Shown: positions 25,940 to 34,239 of the stretch, piece by piece | Layout: each line of letters begins with the position of its first letter | Numbering within the stretch: the first letter of the stretch is position 1 | NCBI GenBank assembly: GCA_016213335.1 | Contig: JACRAQ010000090.1 | Span: forward strand, 1 to 38,333 | From: Nitrosomonadales bacterium | Lineage (GTDB): Bacteria; Pseudomonadota; Gammaproteobacteria; Burkholderiales; Gallionellaceae | Length of the DNA: 38,333 bases | Direction of reading: 5' to 3' | Program-made: the position numbers and the translations under genes | The notes under the pieces: generated by a model | Seen by the model: only the letters and a program-made list of their open reading frames with translations | Database searches by the model: none | Told to the model about the DNA's origin: nothing

Positions 25940-27247
25940 ATGCGCCGCCATCTTGCTCCATCCGTCACCCCTCGCGAAGTCTGGGCATGGGCCATGTACG
26001 ACTTTGCCAATTCCGGCTACACCACCGTGGTCATCACCGCCATTTTCAATGCCTATTTTGTTGCGGTAGTGGCCGGCAATCAGCCTTGGGCAACCTTCGC
26101 ATGGACGGCTACGCTGGCTGTATCGTATGCCGCGATCATGTGCAGCGCGCCGCTCATCGGCGCTTATGCGGATGCGTATGCCGCCAAGAAAAAACTGCTG
26201 GCGCTGACAACCATTGGCTGCGTGGCGGCCACTGCGCTGCTCGTGTTTGCCGGGCCGGGCAGCCTGTGGCTGACCGTTTTCCTGATCGTGATTTCCAATT
26301 TCTTTTTCGGCAGCGGCGAGAACCTGATTGCAGCTTTCCTGCCGGAGCTGGCACGTGGGCCCTCGCTCGGTAAAGTATCCGGCTGGGGTTGGAGTTTGGG
26401 TTATATGGGCGGGCTGATGAGCCTCGGCGCCTGCCTTGCCTATGTATCCTGGGCGCAGGGGCAAGGCCAGGAGGCGGTAGACTTCGTGCCGGTGACGATG
26501 CTGATCACCGCCGCGCTGTTCGCGCTTTCCAGCCTGCCCACTTTCCTGTTCCTGAAGGAGCGTGCTGTGCCGCAACCGCATCTGCAAGGGCTGAACATGG
26601 TGCAGGAATCTCTGGGCCGGCTTGCGCAAACCCTGCGCCATGCGAAAGATTATCGCGACCTGCGCCGCTTTCTTGTCTGCACCGTGTTCTACCAGGCAGG
26701 CATCCAGACAGTGATCACGCTTGCCGCCATCTATGCGCAACAGGCAATGCACTTCACCACGCAGCAGACCATCCTGCTGATTGTCGTGGTCAATATCACT
26801 GCCGCCATCGGAGCTTTTTTGTTTGGCCACCTGCAAGACCGCATCGGACACACCCGCGCCATCGCTCTGACGCTGTACGGCTGGATCGTAATGGCCGGCA
26901 TGGCCTGGGCCGCGCAAGGCCAAGGGTTGTTCTGGGCCGCCGCCAATCTTGCCGGAATCTGCATGGGCTCCAGCCAATCCGCCGGAAGGGCGCTGGTAGG
27001 CCTGTTGAGCCCAGCCTCGCGGCGCGCGGAATTTTTCGGGCTGTGGGGGCTGGCGGTAAAACTTTCCTCGATCCTGGGCCCGCTGACTTATGGCGCAGTA
27101 AGCTGGATGACGCAGGGCAATCACCGCCTCGCCATACTGGTTACTGCCAGCTACTTTGTTGCAGGGCTGGCGATACTGTCTGGAGTGGATGTAGAACGCG
27201 GCAGGGGTGCTGCGTTACGGGCATGGCAGCGTGAATCTGCTACGTGA
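25940..27247 (+). CDS. MFS transporter, Atg22/UMF1-like family
   Basis: A 435-residue membrane protein with about 12 segments. The start REVWAWAMYDFANSGYTTVVITAIFNAYF is typical of the UMF1 (Atg22-like, vacuole effluxer-type) branch of the major facilitator superfamily. Further blocks are SAPLIGAYADAYAAKK, SNFFFGSGENLIAAFLPELA, GWGWSLGYMGG and the C-half SSQSAGRALVGLLSPASRRAEFFGLWGL. Bacterial members are mostly uncharacterised; export of amino acids or small metabolites is a guess. The gene is divergent from the small unknown gene on its left and convergent with the hydrolase gene on its right (71 bp gap). Confidence 0.88.
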   Translation: MRRHLAPSVTPREVWAWAMYDFANSGYTTVVITAIFNAYFVAVVAGNQPWATFAWTATLAVSYAAIMCSAPLIGAYADAYAAKKKLLALTTIGCVAATALLVFAGPGSLWLTVFLIVISNFFFGSGENLIAAFLPELARGPSLGKVSGWGWSLGYMGGLMSLGACLAYVSWAQGQGQEAVDFVPVTMLITAALFALSSLPTFLFLKERAVPQPHLQGLNMVQESLGRLAQTLRHAKDYRDLRRFLVCTVFYQAGIQTVITLAAIYAQQAMHFTTQQTILLIVVVNITAAIGAFLFGHLQDRIGHTRAIALTLYGWIVMAGMAWAAQGQGLFWAAANLAGICMGSSQSAGRALVGLLSPASRRAEFFGLWGLAVKLSSILGPLTYGAVSWMTQGNHRLAILVTASYFVAGLAILSGVDVERGRGAALRAWQRESAT

Positions 27248-27318
27248 ACCTGTATTGGATGAGATTGCACAACATGCGGCATTTCCATGTTTTCTCCCCA
27301 GGTCTGCATGGTTTCCAT

Positions 27319-28491
27319 TCATGGCAAACCATCAATAAACTGCTTCATGGAAATCCTGAGCGCCGCAAAATTCGGGTTGTACATCAGGCGCCGCATGGTG
27401 CCGGTTTTCAGATTGGCTTCGGTTATTTCTCCCTGCAGCACTTGCTCGGGGTGGTTGATGCAGGCAGCATATTTCTCCATATTGCCCGTGTAGTAATGCG
27501 CGCAATTCGAATATTCCCCTTTCTCTCCATAATGCGCATCCTCGGGCGGCAGCAGAAGGGCCGTATGCGCAGAGCTCAGTATTCTTTGCTCGGGCAGGCA
27601 ACTGTTCACCAGTTCCAGTTTATCTTGCGGGAAATCTCTCGCGTGTTTTTCACCATCGGTGGTGTAAAGCACCAGCCTGTTGGAGGGGTGCGGCATGCGC
27701 ATCATGAAGTCAATGATTGCCGATGTGTCAACGGTTGCGTCATCTGCGCTTGCCACGGTAAATATTGGAATGTCAGGCTTGTGCAGCAATGATTGCTTGC
27801 TGGCCTCCTGCGTCAGGGCGTACATCTGGGCAGCGGCATTCTTGGGGAAGGATTCATATTTGTAGATATCCAGGTCCGGCTTGATATTTACCCACATTGC
27901 CGACGGAATCATCCAGCTATATGGCTTGTGCATGTTTGCCCACTTTGCCTGCGGTGAAATCCTGAGCGCAGGAGAAAACAAAAACAGACCCTTTACCCGG
28001 CTATCGCGCAGGCCATGGCAGATGCTTAATGCTCCCCCTGCAGAAAACCCTGCCAGGTAAATATCGTCGGCTTCTTCTGCAAGCCGGTCTGCGCCATAAC
28101 TGACTGTTTTAACCCACTCCCGCCAGCTCACCTCGAGCAAATCCCCCGGTTGTGTGCCATTGCCGGGCAGCAACAGGGCCATGACGCGGAACCCGCACTC
28201 CTGGAAGAATGCGGCCAGGGAGCGCATGAAATAAGGAGAATCGGTGAGGCCATGCGCAAGCAGCACACCGCGCTTGTAGGTTCTATTCTGGCCCGGCGGA
28301 TAACCTGTTGCAGGTTTCAGCTCGAATGGCGCATTGCCATCCACTATCTTTTCCAGGCCGGCCGCAGCCGTTCTGGAGCGCACCTGGGCAATCATCTCGC
28401 GGGTGCGCGCCACATAATCCGCAAACAATGGCTGGCCGCCGCCGAACTGTGAATTCAATCCGGATGCCTGGTGCCGCGCCTCAAGCCGCAT
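27319..28491 (-). CDS. Alpha/beta hydrolase (serine hydrolase, S33/monoacylglycerol-lipase-like)
   Basis: A 390-residue hydrolase with no clear signal peptide. The oxyanion-hole block VLLAHGLTDSPYFMRSLA (76-93) and LAGFSAGGAL with nucleophile Ser150 are clear. The acid is likely in the SADDATVD block and the base in SSAHTALLLP. A C-terminal extension of about 100 residues beyond the core fold (YSNCAHYYTGN...) is unusual and includes several aromatic and cysteine residues. The substrate is unknown. ATG at 28491 is given; a TTG at 28500, directly after the HNH gene stop and with AGG 5 nt upstream, may be the true start. It is probably co-transcribed with the HNH gene. Confidence 0.8.
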   Translation of the reverse strand: MRLEARHQASGLNSQFGGGQPLFADYVARTREMIAQVRSRTAAAGLEKIVDGNAPFELKPATGYPPGQNRTYKRGVLLAHGLTDSPYFMRSLAAFFQECGFRVMALLLPGNGTQPGDLLEVSWREWVKTVSYGADRLAEEADDIYLAGFSAGGALSICHGLRDSRVKGLFLFSPALRISPQAKWANMHKPYSWMIPSAMWVNIKPDLDIYKYESFPKNAAAQMYALTQEASKQSLLHKPDIPIFTVASADDATVDTSAIIDFMMRMPHPSNRLVLYTTDGEKHARDFPQDKLELVNSCLPEQRILSSAHTALLLPPEDAHYGEKGEYSNCAHYYTGNMEKYAACINHPEQVLQGEITEANLKTGTMRRLMYNPNFAALRISMKQFIDGLP

Positions 28492-28500
28492 GTTTGCCAA

Positions 28501-28866
28501 TTATGCCTTGCCCTTCAGCAGTGACTTGAGATCGGCAAACGGCTGGTAGGTAGCCTGCGATTCCGGCTCGCCAGTCAGCGCGCGCCCGGCAGAATCCAGG
28601 TATCGCGCATGTTCGTTGTCGTGACAGTAGACGCACAGCAGCTCCCAATTGCTGCCATCGGCCGGGTTGTTGTCGTGGTTGTGATCCTTGTGGTGCACGG
28701 TCAGTTGCTGGAGGTTGGCGCGGGTGAAATCGCGCGCGCAACGCCCGCAAACCCAGGGGTACAACTTGAGCGCCTGCTCCCGGTAGTCCCGCTCGCGCTG
28801 TTCACGGTTGCGCCGCGCTTCAGCGACGATCCTGTCCAGTTTGCCCGTATCCAGTGATTTCCCCAT
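28501..28866 (-). CDS. yajD: HNH nuclease family protein, YajD-like
   Basis: A 121-residue protein. Two CxxC pairs (C40/C43 and C78/C81) frame the HNH core VHHKDHNHDNNP (57-68), and CHDNEH follows. All zinc and metal ligands of the HNH fold are kept. It matches the E. coli YajD type, whose function is not established. The ATG at 28866 is chosen because GGAG is 5 nt upstream; a GTG two codons earlier is possible. It is divergent from aroE and lies directly before the hydrolase gene. Confidence 0.88.
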   Translation of the reverse strand: MGKSLDTGKLDRIVAEARRNREQRERDYREQALKLYPWVCGRCARDFTRANLQQLTVHHKDHNHDNNPADGSNWELLCVYCHDNEHARYLDSAGRALTGEPESQATYQPFADLKSLLKGKA

Positions 28867-29004
28867 TGCCACTCCAGTGCTTGCGGAATTTGCTCATTAT
28901 GAAGAAAAACATTCTCGCTTGCCCGGAAATACGGAGTATCCGGAAGCAATCCGGCTCCGCTGTCCTTGTGCGTCTGAAAGGTAAACCCAAACCCTGCCAT
29001 CCCT

Positions 29005-29010
29005 TATAAT
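29005..29010 (+). promoter_or_regulatory. Candidate -10 element for aroE-mtgA
   Basis: A perfect TATAAT lies 63 bp before the aroE ATG in the divergent region between the HNH gene and aroE. No clear -35 is present at 16-18 bp spacing. Confidence 0.4.
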
Positions 29011-29048
29011 TCGCACATTTTTCCGCCACCTCCCCTTTCCGGGACTAG

Positions 29049-29073
29049 CCCTTATGACAAGCTCAGGACAGGC
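29049..29073 (+). repeat. Dispersed repeat in the aroE leader, supplying the ribosome-binding site
   Basis: CCCTTATGACAAGCTCAGGA followed by CAGGC resembles the widespread repeat CCCTTCGACAAGCTCAGGAC. The related but opposite-facing form occurs at 14415-14440. The AGGA inside the repeat lies 6 nt before the aroE ATG, at good Shine-Dalgarno distance. Confidence 0.6.
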
Positions 29074-29889
29074 ATGACAGACAAATACGCCGTAATTGGC
29101 AACCCCATTGCGCACAGCAAGTCGCCGTTGATCCACAAAATGTTTGCGGAGCAGACCGGGCAGGACATCAGTTATGAGGCTGTCCTCGCGCCGCTCGATG
29201 GTTTCGCCACCACAGTCAAGCGGCTGCGTGACGAGGGCTACAAAGGCTGCAATGTCACCGTGCCGTTCAAGTTTGAGGCGTTCCAGCTGGCAACACAACT
29301 CACCCCGCTCGCGGAAAAGGCTCAGGCAGTAAACACACTCAAGTTTGATGGCGATACTATCCTTGGCAACAACACCGATGGTACAGGGCTGGCTCAAGAC
29401 ATTCTATACAATCTTAAAATCGCACTAAACAACAAGCGTGTGCTACTCATGGGTGCTGGGGGGGCTGCTTATGGAGTTACGTTGCCATTAGGGCATGTGG
29501 GTGCGAAACTGACCATTGTCAATCGCACAGCGGACAAAGCTCGGGCACTAGCTTCTAGCCACATTTCAGACAAATTCATGGTTTCAGGTTGTAGTTTTGA
29601 TGAGATTGCCGGCCAACAATTTGACGTAGTGATTAACGCTACTTCCGCCGGACTGACCTACAGCGAAATCCCGCTCCCTCCAACCATCTTTGCTCCTGGG
29701 GCATTGGCCTACGACATGATGTACGGTCGCGAAACGCCGTTCATGAAATTCGCCCACGAACACGGCGCAGCCATCGTGTCAGACGGCCTCGGCATGTTGG
29801 TGGAACAGGCCGCCGAGTCGTTCTGGTGGTGGCGCAGCGCACGCCCGGACACCCGCCTTGTCCTTGAAGCATTGCGCGGCAAAAAATGA
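29074..29889 (+). CDS. aroE: Shikimate dehydrogenase (NADP+)
   Basis: A 271-residue enzyme reducing 3-dehydroshikimate to shikimate in aromatic amino-acid synthesis. YAVIGNPIAHSKSPLIH (5-21) is the substrate site. The catalytic pair is Lys66 (NVTVPFK) and Asp102 (NNTDGTG), and the NADP loop is GAGGAA (127-132). The C-terminal DGLGMLVEQAAESFWWW is typical. Codon use in the middle third (about 29.4-29.65 kb) shows CTA, CTT, TTA and ATA-type choices and lower GC than both ends, suggesting a mosaic gene. It overlaps mtgA by 4 bp (ATGA). Confidence 0.95.
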   Translation: MTDKYAVIGNPIAHSKSPLIHKMFAEQTGQDISYEAVLAPLDGFATTVKRLRDEGYKGCNVTVPFKFEAFQLATQLTPLAEKAQAVNTLKFDGDTILGNNTDGTGLAQDILYNLKIALNNKRVLLMGAGGAAYGVTLPLGHVGAKLTIVNRTADKARALASSHISDKFMVSGCSFDEIAGQQFDVVINATSAGLTYSEIPLPPTIFAPGALAYDMMYGRETPFMKFAHEHGAAIVSDGLGMLVEQAAESFWWWRSARPDTRLVLEALRGKK

Positions 29890-30581
29890 AAAAAACCTGG
29901 CGCTGGGCATGGCGCATCCTCGTGCTGCTGTTTGCTTTACTGCTGTTGTACCAGGCGTGGGTATTTGCGCACATCTGGTGGTGGGCGGATCACGATCCTG
30001 CTGCCAGCGCTTTCATGGAAGACCGCCTGGAAGCATTGCAAAGCAGGAAGCCGAATGCCGGATTGCAGCACCGCTGGGTGCCCTACGGGAAAATCTCCAG
30101 CCACCTCAAGCGCGCACTGATTGCCTCGGAAGACGCGAAGTTCGTGGATCACGAGGGATTTGACTGGGAAGGCATCCAGAAAGCTTACGAGAAGAACCTG
30201 AGGAAGGGCAGGATTGTCGCGGGCGGTTCCACTATCAGTCAGCAACTGGCGAAAAACCTGTTTCTGTCCGGCAAACGTACGCCGTGGCGGAAACTGGAAG
30301 AGGCCACCATCACCGTGATGCTGGAGGGCGTGATGGAGAAACGGCGCATCTTCGAGATTTACCTTAACGTGATTGAGTGGGGCAACGGTGTGTTTGGCGC
30401 GGAAGCGGCGGCGCGGCACTACTACAGCGTCAGCGCAGCGCAGCTTTCTGCGGAGCAGGCGGCCAGACTTGCCGCGATGGTGCCCAACCCGCGCTATTAC
30501 GACAGCCACCGCGAGGCGAAAGGGCTGTTGCGCAAGACAGAGATCATCCTGGAGCGCATGGGGGAGGCAGAAATCCCTTGA
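29886..30581 (+). CDS. mtgA: Monofunctional peptidoglycan glycosyltransferase
   Basis: A 231-residue GT51 enzyme that polymerises lipid II into glycan strands at the periplasmic face. A single N-terminal membrane anchor (about 9-30) is followed by the catalytic domain. ALIASEDAKFVDHEGFD (78-93) carries the catalytic Glu82, GGSTISQQLAKNLFL (113-127) is the second motif, and EIYLNVIEWGNGVFGAEAAA and RLAAMVPNP are further signatures. There is no transpeptidase domain, so it is MtgA and not a bifunctional PBP. It overlaps the aroE stop by ATGA; this aroE-mtgA pairing is seen in other betaproteobacteria. Confidence 0.95.
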   Translation: MKKTWRWAWRILVLLFALLLLYQAWVFAHIWWWADHDPAASAFMEDRLEALQSRKPNAGLQHRWVPYGKISSHLKRALIASEDAKFVDHEGFDWEGIQKAYEKNLRKGRIVAGGSTISQQLAKNLFLSGKRTPWRKLEEATITVMLEGVMEKRRIFEIYLNVIEWGNGVFGAEAAARHYYSVSAAQLSAEQAARLAAMVPNPRYYDSHREAKGLLRKTEIILERMGEAEIP

Positions 30582-30976
30582 CGCCGCATTACTGCGGGCA
30601 GACGGCCAAGAGTATGGGGCAGCAGCGTGGCTTGGCAGCCAATATTGTTTTGAGCCTCCTGCTGGGGCGCTTGCACCGGGCTGAACCTGAACTGCCGGGA
30701 GGCAATGATCGGATAATTTTCAGAGGTGTCCTAAAATTAGCCCTGCTGGAGGCAAGCGGGGTTCGCTGGCGACAAAGTTTCTGTTTGAACACCAGTAGTA
30801 ACGCGCCTCACAGCTGTTCCGCTGACCTGCTCTCGTGAAATTTCCGGGCTAGAGCAAAGATGGGGGGCTGACAATTTCGATTCTGGTGTTGATGAACGCA
30901 GGATGCTGGCGCTGTGCGGCAGTTTTCCCTTGATGATTTCCAGCGTCTCGATGTTGATCAGGCTGAATGCCGTTTT
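30582..30976. other. 395-bp region without a recognisable gene
   Basis: This region separates the converging mtgA and nlpD-like genes. I see no gene, RNA or strong terminator. In many proteobacteria the gene after nlpD is rpoS; here there is none. The minus strand at about 30.90-30.97 kb has a short coding-like stretch (INIETLEIIKGKLP), possibly debris of a former gene. Confidence 0.5.
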
Positions 30977-31960
30977 TCAGGATTTGATCAGCGGAAGATA
31001 TTTCGCGGGATCAACCGGCTTGCCGAATTTGCGGATTTCGAAGTGCAGCTTGACCTGGTCGGCATCGGTGTTGCCCATTTCCGCGATCTTCTGGCCTTTG
31101 GCCACGGTCTGCCCTTCCTTGACGAGGATCTGGTCGTTGTGCGCGTAGGCGCTGAGGTAGGTCTTGTTGTGTTTGATGATAACCAGCTTGCCATAGCCGC
31201 GCAGGCCGCTGCCGCTGTACACCACCTTGCCCGCCGCGCTCGCCACCACCGCCTGGCCGCGCTTCCCCGCGACATCTATGCCTTTCTGGTTGGTGCTTTC
31301 GGAAAATTCGCCGATCACCTTGCCGCTGGTAGGCATGTCCCAATCCGTGATGCCATCGCCGGCTTCGCCGCTATCGCTTGTTGCGGCAACCGGCCTGGGA
31401 GCGGGCCTGATTTCCGGTTTCGGCTCCGCCTTGACCAGCATGGCCGGCGCGGGTTGTTGCGCCGCTTCCTGCATTTTTTCGATTTCGGCTACAGCCTGTT
31501 CGGAGTAGGGTAGTTTTGCTACTTTGGGATAATCCCTGACGAAGATTTCCTGCGGCTTGATTTCCGCTTCGGGCTTGATTTCCTGCGCGGGCCTGGCTGC
31601 TGCCGCCGCATTGGGCTGGAACAGGCGGATTTCCTGGCCCACCCTGATTATGCCCGGGTTCTGGATGCCGTTGAGATCGGCAATTTCGTGATAATCGAGG
31701 CCGTGATTGAAAGCGATGCTGTAGAGCGTATCGCCTTTTTGCACCACATAAGTTTGCGGGCGCCAGTCGTTTTCAGGCGCGAGGTTTTCCGGAGGCGGCG
31801 TTTTTTTTGCGGCAACCGCAAGCGGTAACTCGACCGGTTTTTTCCCGGCTGCTCCCCGCTCCATCACCGGCGCATGGCCGCCACTCGAAGAACAGCCAGC
31901 CAGCAAGGCAGCGGCGAGCGCGAGGAGGGGCAAACGCAAGGTGCGTGCATCCGGCATCAT
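30977..31960 (-). CDS. nlpD: NlpD-like lipoprotein with LysM and degenerate M23 (LytM) domains
   Basis: A 327-residue lipoprotein with lipobox LLAGC (Cys23). A LysM domain (about 70-112, TYVVQKGDTLYSIAFNHGLDYHEIA) binds peptidoglycan. After a Pro/Ala/Glu-rich linker comes an M23/LytM domain (about 225-325). The metal ligands of active M23 peptidases are not kept: NQKGIDVAG replaces HxGxD and VKLHFEI replaces HxHFE. As in E. coli NlpD it should activate an amidase rather than cut itself. The ATG at 31960 overlaps the pcm stop (ATGATG over TGA). It is the last gene of surE-pcm-nlpD. Confidence 0.9.
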   Translation of the reverse strand: MMPDARTLRLPLLALAAALLAGCSSSGGHAPVMERGAAGKKPVELPLAVAAKKTPPPENLAPENDWRPQTYVVQKGDTLYSIAFNHGLDYHEIADLNGIQNPGIIRVGQEIRLFQPNAAAAARPAQEIKPEAEIKPQEIFVRDYPKVAKLPYSEQAVAEIEKMQEAAQQPAPAMLVKAEPKPEIRPAPRPVAATSDSGEAGDGITDWDMPTSGKVIGEFSESTNQKGIDVAGKRGQAVVASAAGKVVYSGSGLRGYGKLVIIKHNKTYLSAYAHNDQILVKEGQTVAKGQKIAEMGNTDADQVKLHFEIRKFGKPVDPAKYLPLIKS

Positions 31961-32613
31961 GCTTTCCCGGCCATGAGCGGCACGAACCTGGCGGGTTCGA
32001 TGCGGGTCTCCCGGTAACCCTGCGCGGTGCGCGCGATCAGGCAGAGAGACTGCTCCGGCGCGCCCAAAGGCAGCACCATCCTGCCGCCTACCGCAAGCTG
32101 TTCCAGCAAGGCGGGAGGCACATGGGTCGCGGCGGCGGCCATGATAATGCCATCGAACGGCGCCATTTCGGGCAGCCCCGCGTTGCCGTCGGCATAGCGC
32201 AGCGTCACGCTGGTTACCTTCAGTTCGTTCAGGCAGGCTGCCGCGCGCGCATAAAGCGGCTTGACGCGCTCTACCGAATACACTTTCCTTGCCACCTGCG
32301 CCAGCACTGCCGCCTGATAGCCGCAGCCGGTGCCGATTTCCAGCACGCGATCCAGCGGCTTGCCGTCGCGCACGATCTCGATCATGCGTGCCACGGTGTA
32401 GGGCGGCGAAATGGTCTGGCCGAAACCCAGCGGTAGCGACACATCGTCGTAGGCGCGGCTGGCCAGCGCTTCGTCCACGAAGATGTGGCGCGGCACTGCA
32501 TTGATGGCAGCCAGCACCACCTCATCGCGGATGCCCTGCGCGCGCAGGCGCTCGATCAGGCGCCCGCGCGTGCGCTGTGAGGTCATGCCGATGCCGTCGT
32601 GGCGCGTATTCAT
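31957..32613 (-). CDS. pcm: Protein-L-isoaspartate O-methyltransferase
   Basis: A 218-residue SAM-dependent repair enzyme that methylates isoaspartyl residues in aged proteins. [13 protein letters not shown] (65-77) is the PIMT active-site block and [15 protein letters not shown] (90-104) the SAM motif. [17 protein letters not shown] is the post-motif. The ATG at 32613 overlaps the surE TGA (ATGA), which decides the start over an in-frame GTG at 32622. The gene also overlaps the following nlpD start by 4 bp, so the three genes are translationally coupled. Confidence 0.95.
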   Translation of the reverse strand: MNTRHDGIGMTSQRTRGRLIERLRAQGIRDEVVLAAINAVPRHIFVDEALASRAYDDVSLPLGFGQTISPPYTVARMIEIVRDGKPLDRVLEIGTGCGYQAAVLAQVARKVYSVERVKPLYARAAACLNELKVTSVTLRYADGNAGLPEMAPFDGIIMAAAATHVPPALLEQLAVGGRMVLPLGAPEQSLCLIARTAQGYRETRIEPARFVPLMAGKA

Positions 32614-33350
32614 TTTAACCACCCGCGCACCGCATCGAGCTGGCTGTATTGCGTCAGGTCTATTTGCAGCGGCGTGACCGACACGCGCCGGTTGGACAGG
32701 GCATGAAAATCCGTGCCCTCGCCCGCATCCTGCGCCTTGCCGGCCGCACCAACCCAGTACACGGTTTCGCCGTGCGGGTTGAGGCTCTTTACCACCGGCT
32801 CGGCCTTGTGGCGTTTGCCCAGGCGGGTCACTTCCAGGCCCTGCAACTGCTCGTAGGGAATGTCCGGGACGTTCACGTTCAGCAGCCAGGGGTGCGTGTG
32901 CGTGCGTCGCGCGAAGCGCTGCACCAGGTCAACCGCCACTTGCGCCGCCGTGGCGTAATGCTCGAGTTTCCTGCCTTCCAGCGAAACGGCGATGGACGGG
33001 ATGCCGAGCAGAAACCCTTCCGTAGCCGCCGCTACCGTGCCGGAATAAATCGTGTCGTCGCCCATGTTGGCGCCGGAATTGATGCCGGAAATCACCATGT
33101 CAGGCTGGGTGTCGAGCATGCCGGTGACCGCCATGTGCACGCAGTCGGTGGGCGTGCCGTTCACATAGTAGAAGCCGCTGGCGGCGCGCTGCAGGTTGAG
33201 CGGGCGGTCCAGCGTCAGGGAATTGCTCGCGCCGCTGCGGTCGCGCTCCGGCGCCACCACCACCACATCCGCAACGGTGGAAAGGGCCTGCGCCAGGCAA
33301 GCCAGGCCGGGCGCAAAATAACCGTCGTCGTTGCTGAGCAGGATTCGCAT
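32610..33350 (-). CDS. surE: 5'/3'-nucleotidase SurE
   Basis: A 246-residue metal-dependent phosphatase acting on nucleoside monophosphates. The metal and phosphate ligands are all present: Asp8 and Asp9 in NDDG, Ser39 in DRSGASNS and Asn91 in [19 protein letters not shown] (split here by context). The family's AATEG and LNVNVP blocks are also kept. The ATG at 33350 matches the family start [10 protein letters not shown]; a TTG three codons earlier is open. It leads the surE-pcm-nlpD operon. Confidence 0.95.
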   Translation of the reverse strand: MRILLSNDDGYFAPGLACLAQALSTVADVVVVAPERDRSGASNSLTLDRPLNLQRAASGFYYVNGTPTDCVHMAVTGMLDTQPDMVISGINSGANMGDDTIYSGTVAAATEGFLLGIPSIAVSLEGRKLEHYATAAQVAVDLVQRFARRTHTHPWLLNVNVPDIPYEQLQGLEVTRLGKRHKAEPVVKSLNPHGETVYWVGAAGKAQDAGEGTDFHALSNRRVSVTPLQIDLTQYSQLDAVRGWLK

Positions 33351-33479
33351 CAAGCCCAATCAATTCGTGTGGCGCGCGAAGCGGCTGCGCCTGAAGACAG
33401 CTCGCGGCAGGCATCCCGCCGCAGCTTGCCGCTGCCGCGCCGGAGCGTCAAAAAATTCTGGTCTGACATGAGCAGGGTT

Positions 33480-34181
33480 TTACCAGATAGATGAGGGGTC
33501 TTCGGTTGACAGGAGTTCCTGGTCCATGCGGATATTCATTTCATTCCATAGTTCGATATGTTTGGCGGCTTCCTCGTTCGCGTCGTTGCGCCCATCGCTT
33601 TGCGTTGTGGAAAGCCACATCGCATTATCGTTGAAACTGTTTTCCGGAACCAGATCGATGCGCTCATTGGCAGGCTTGATCTGACCATTTACGGTGTCGA
33701 GCACCAAAGGCATGGCGCCGGGCTCGGGGTGGTAGGTCAGCACCATGTACGATTGGTCGGGCGTCGCCATGGAATGGACGTGGGTGATATGCAGATGGTC
33801 CACGCTGACCCCCATGGCTTCCAGGGTGACGTATTTGGCGATTGCGTGATCCGCGTGGCTGCCCGCGTTGCGCGCCAGCATCTCGTAGGGGGTGGACCAG
33901 TGGCTGTGCCCCCACAGGTCCTTGTCGGATTTGACCGGCACACGGTTGATAAAATCGTTGGTCAGCGCCAGTTTTTCGGCGACGGGTTTGTGATGGTTCT
34001 CCATAACCAGATCGCTCCAGGCGATAACCCGTCTGGCGGCGTCTGGCCCGAATTTTCTCTCGGTCTCCTTGATTACGCGGTTCGAGATGGCGGCGTGGTT
34101 GATTTCTGCTGCGCTTGCGGCGGGTGGGCAGGCGGCGGCCAGGCACAAAAAGCCAGAAATGATCCAAGCAGTTGATTTCAC
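33480..34181 (-). CDS. LapG-family (transglutaminase-like cysteine proteinase) homologue lacking catalytic Cys and His
   Basis: A 233-residue exported protein with a signal peptide (about 1-25, ending ASA-AE). It follows the LapG/C93 family pattern: NDFINRVPVKSDKDLWG, HWSTPYEMLARNAG, AIAKYVTLEAMGVSVDHLHI, MVLTYHPEP, LVLDTVNGQI and SFNDNAMWLS. In LapG the active site is Cys, His, Asp with spacings of 37 and 17. Here the equivalent positions are His109 (GSHADHA in place of GDCEDYA), Tyr145 (QSYMVL in place of HMVL) and Asp162. Two of three catalytic residues are lost, so it is probably a pseudoenzyme. GTG at 34181 is chosen because AAGGAG lies 7 nt upstream. No lapD or adhesin gene is nearby. 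Confidence 0.72.
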   Translation of the reverse strand: MKSTAWIISGFLCLAAACPPAASAAEINHAAISNRVIKETERKFGPDAARRVIAWSDLVMENHHKPVAEKLALTNDFINRVPVKSDKDLWGHSHWSTPYEMLARNAGSHADHAIAKYVTLEAMGVSVDHLHITHVHSMATPDQSYMVLTYHPEPGAMPLVLDTVNGQIKPANERIDLVPENSFNDNAMWLSTTQSDGRNDANEEAAKHIELWNEMNIRMDQELLSTEDPSSIW

Positions 34182-34205
34182 GGTTAGCTCCTTGCTGATG
34201 GTTTT

Positions 34206-34233
34206 ACGATAACCGGGGTTGGACAACATGCAA
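34206..34233 (-). promoter_or_regulatory. Candidate promoter of the LapG-like gene
   Basis: On the minus strand TTGCAT (34228-34233), a 16-bp spacer and TATCGT (34206-34211), about 25 bp upstream of the GTG start. The match is moderate. Confidence 0.4.
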
Positions 34234-34239
34234 TGGATT

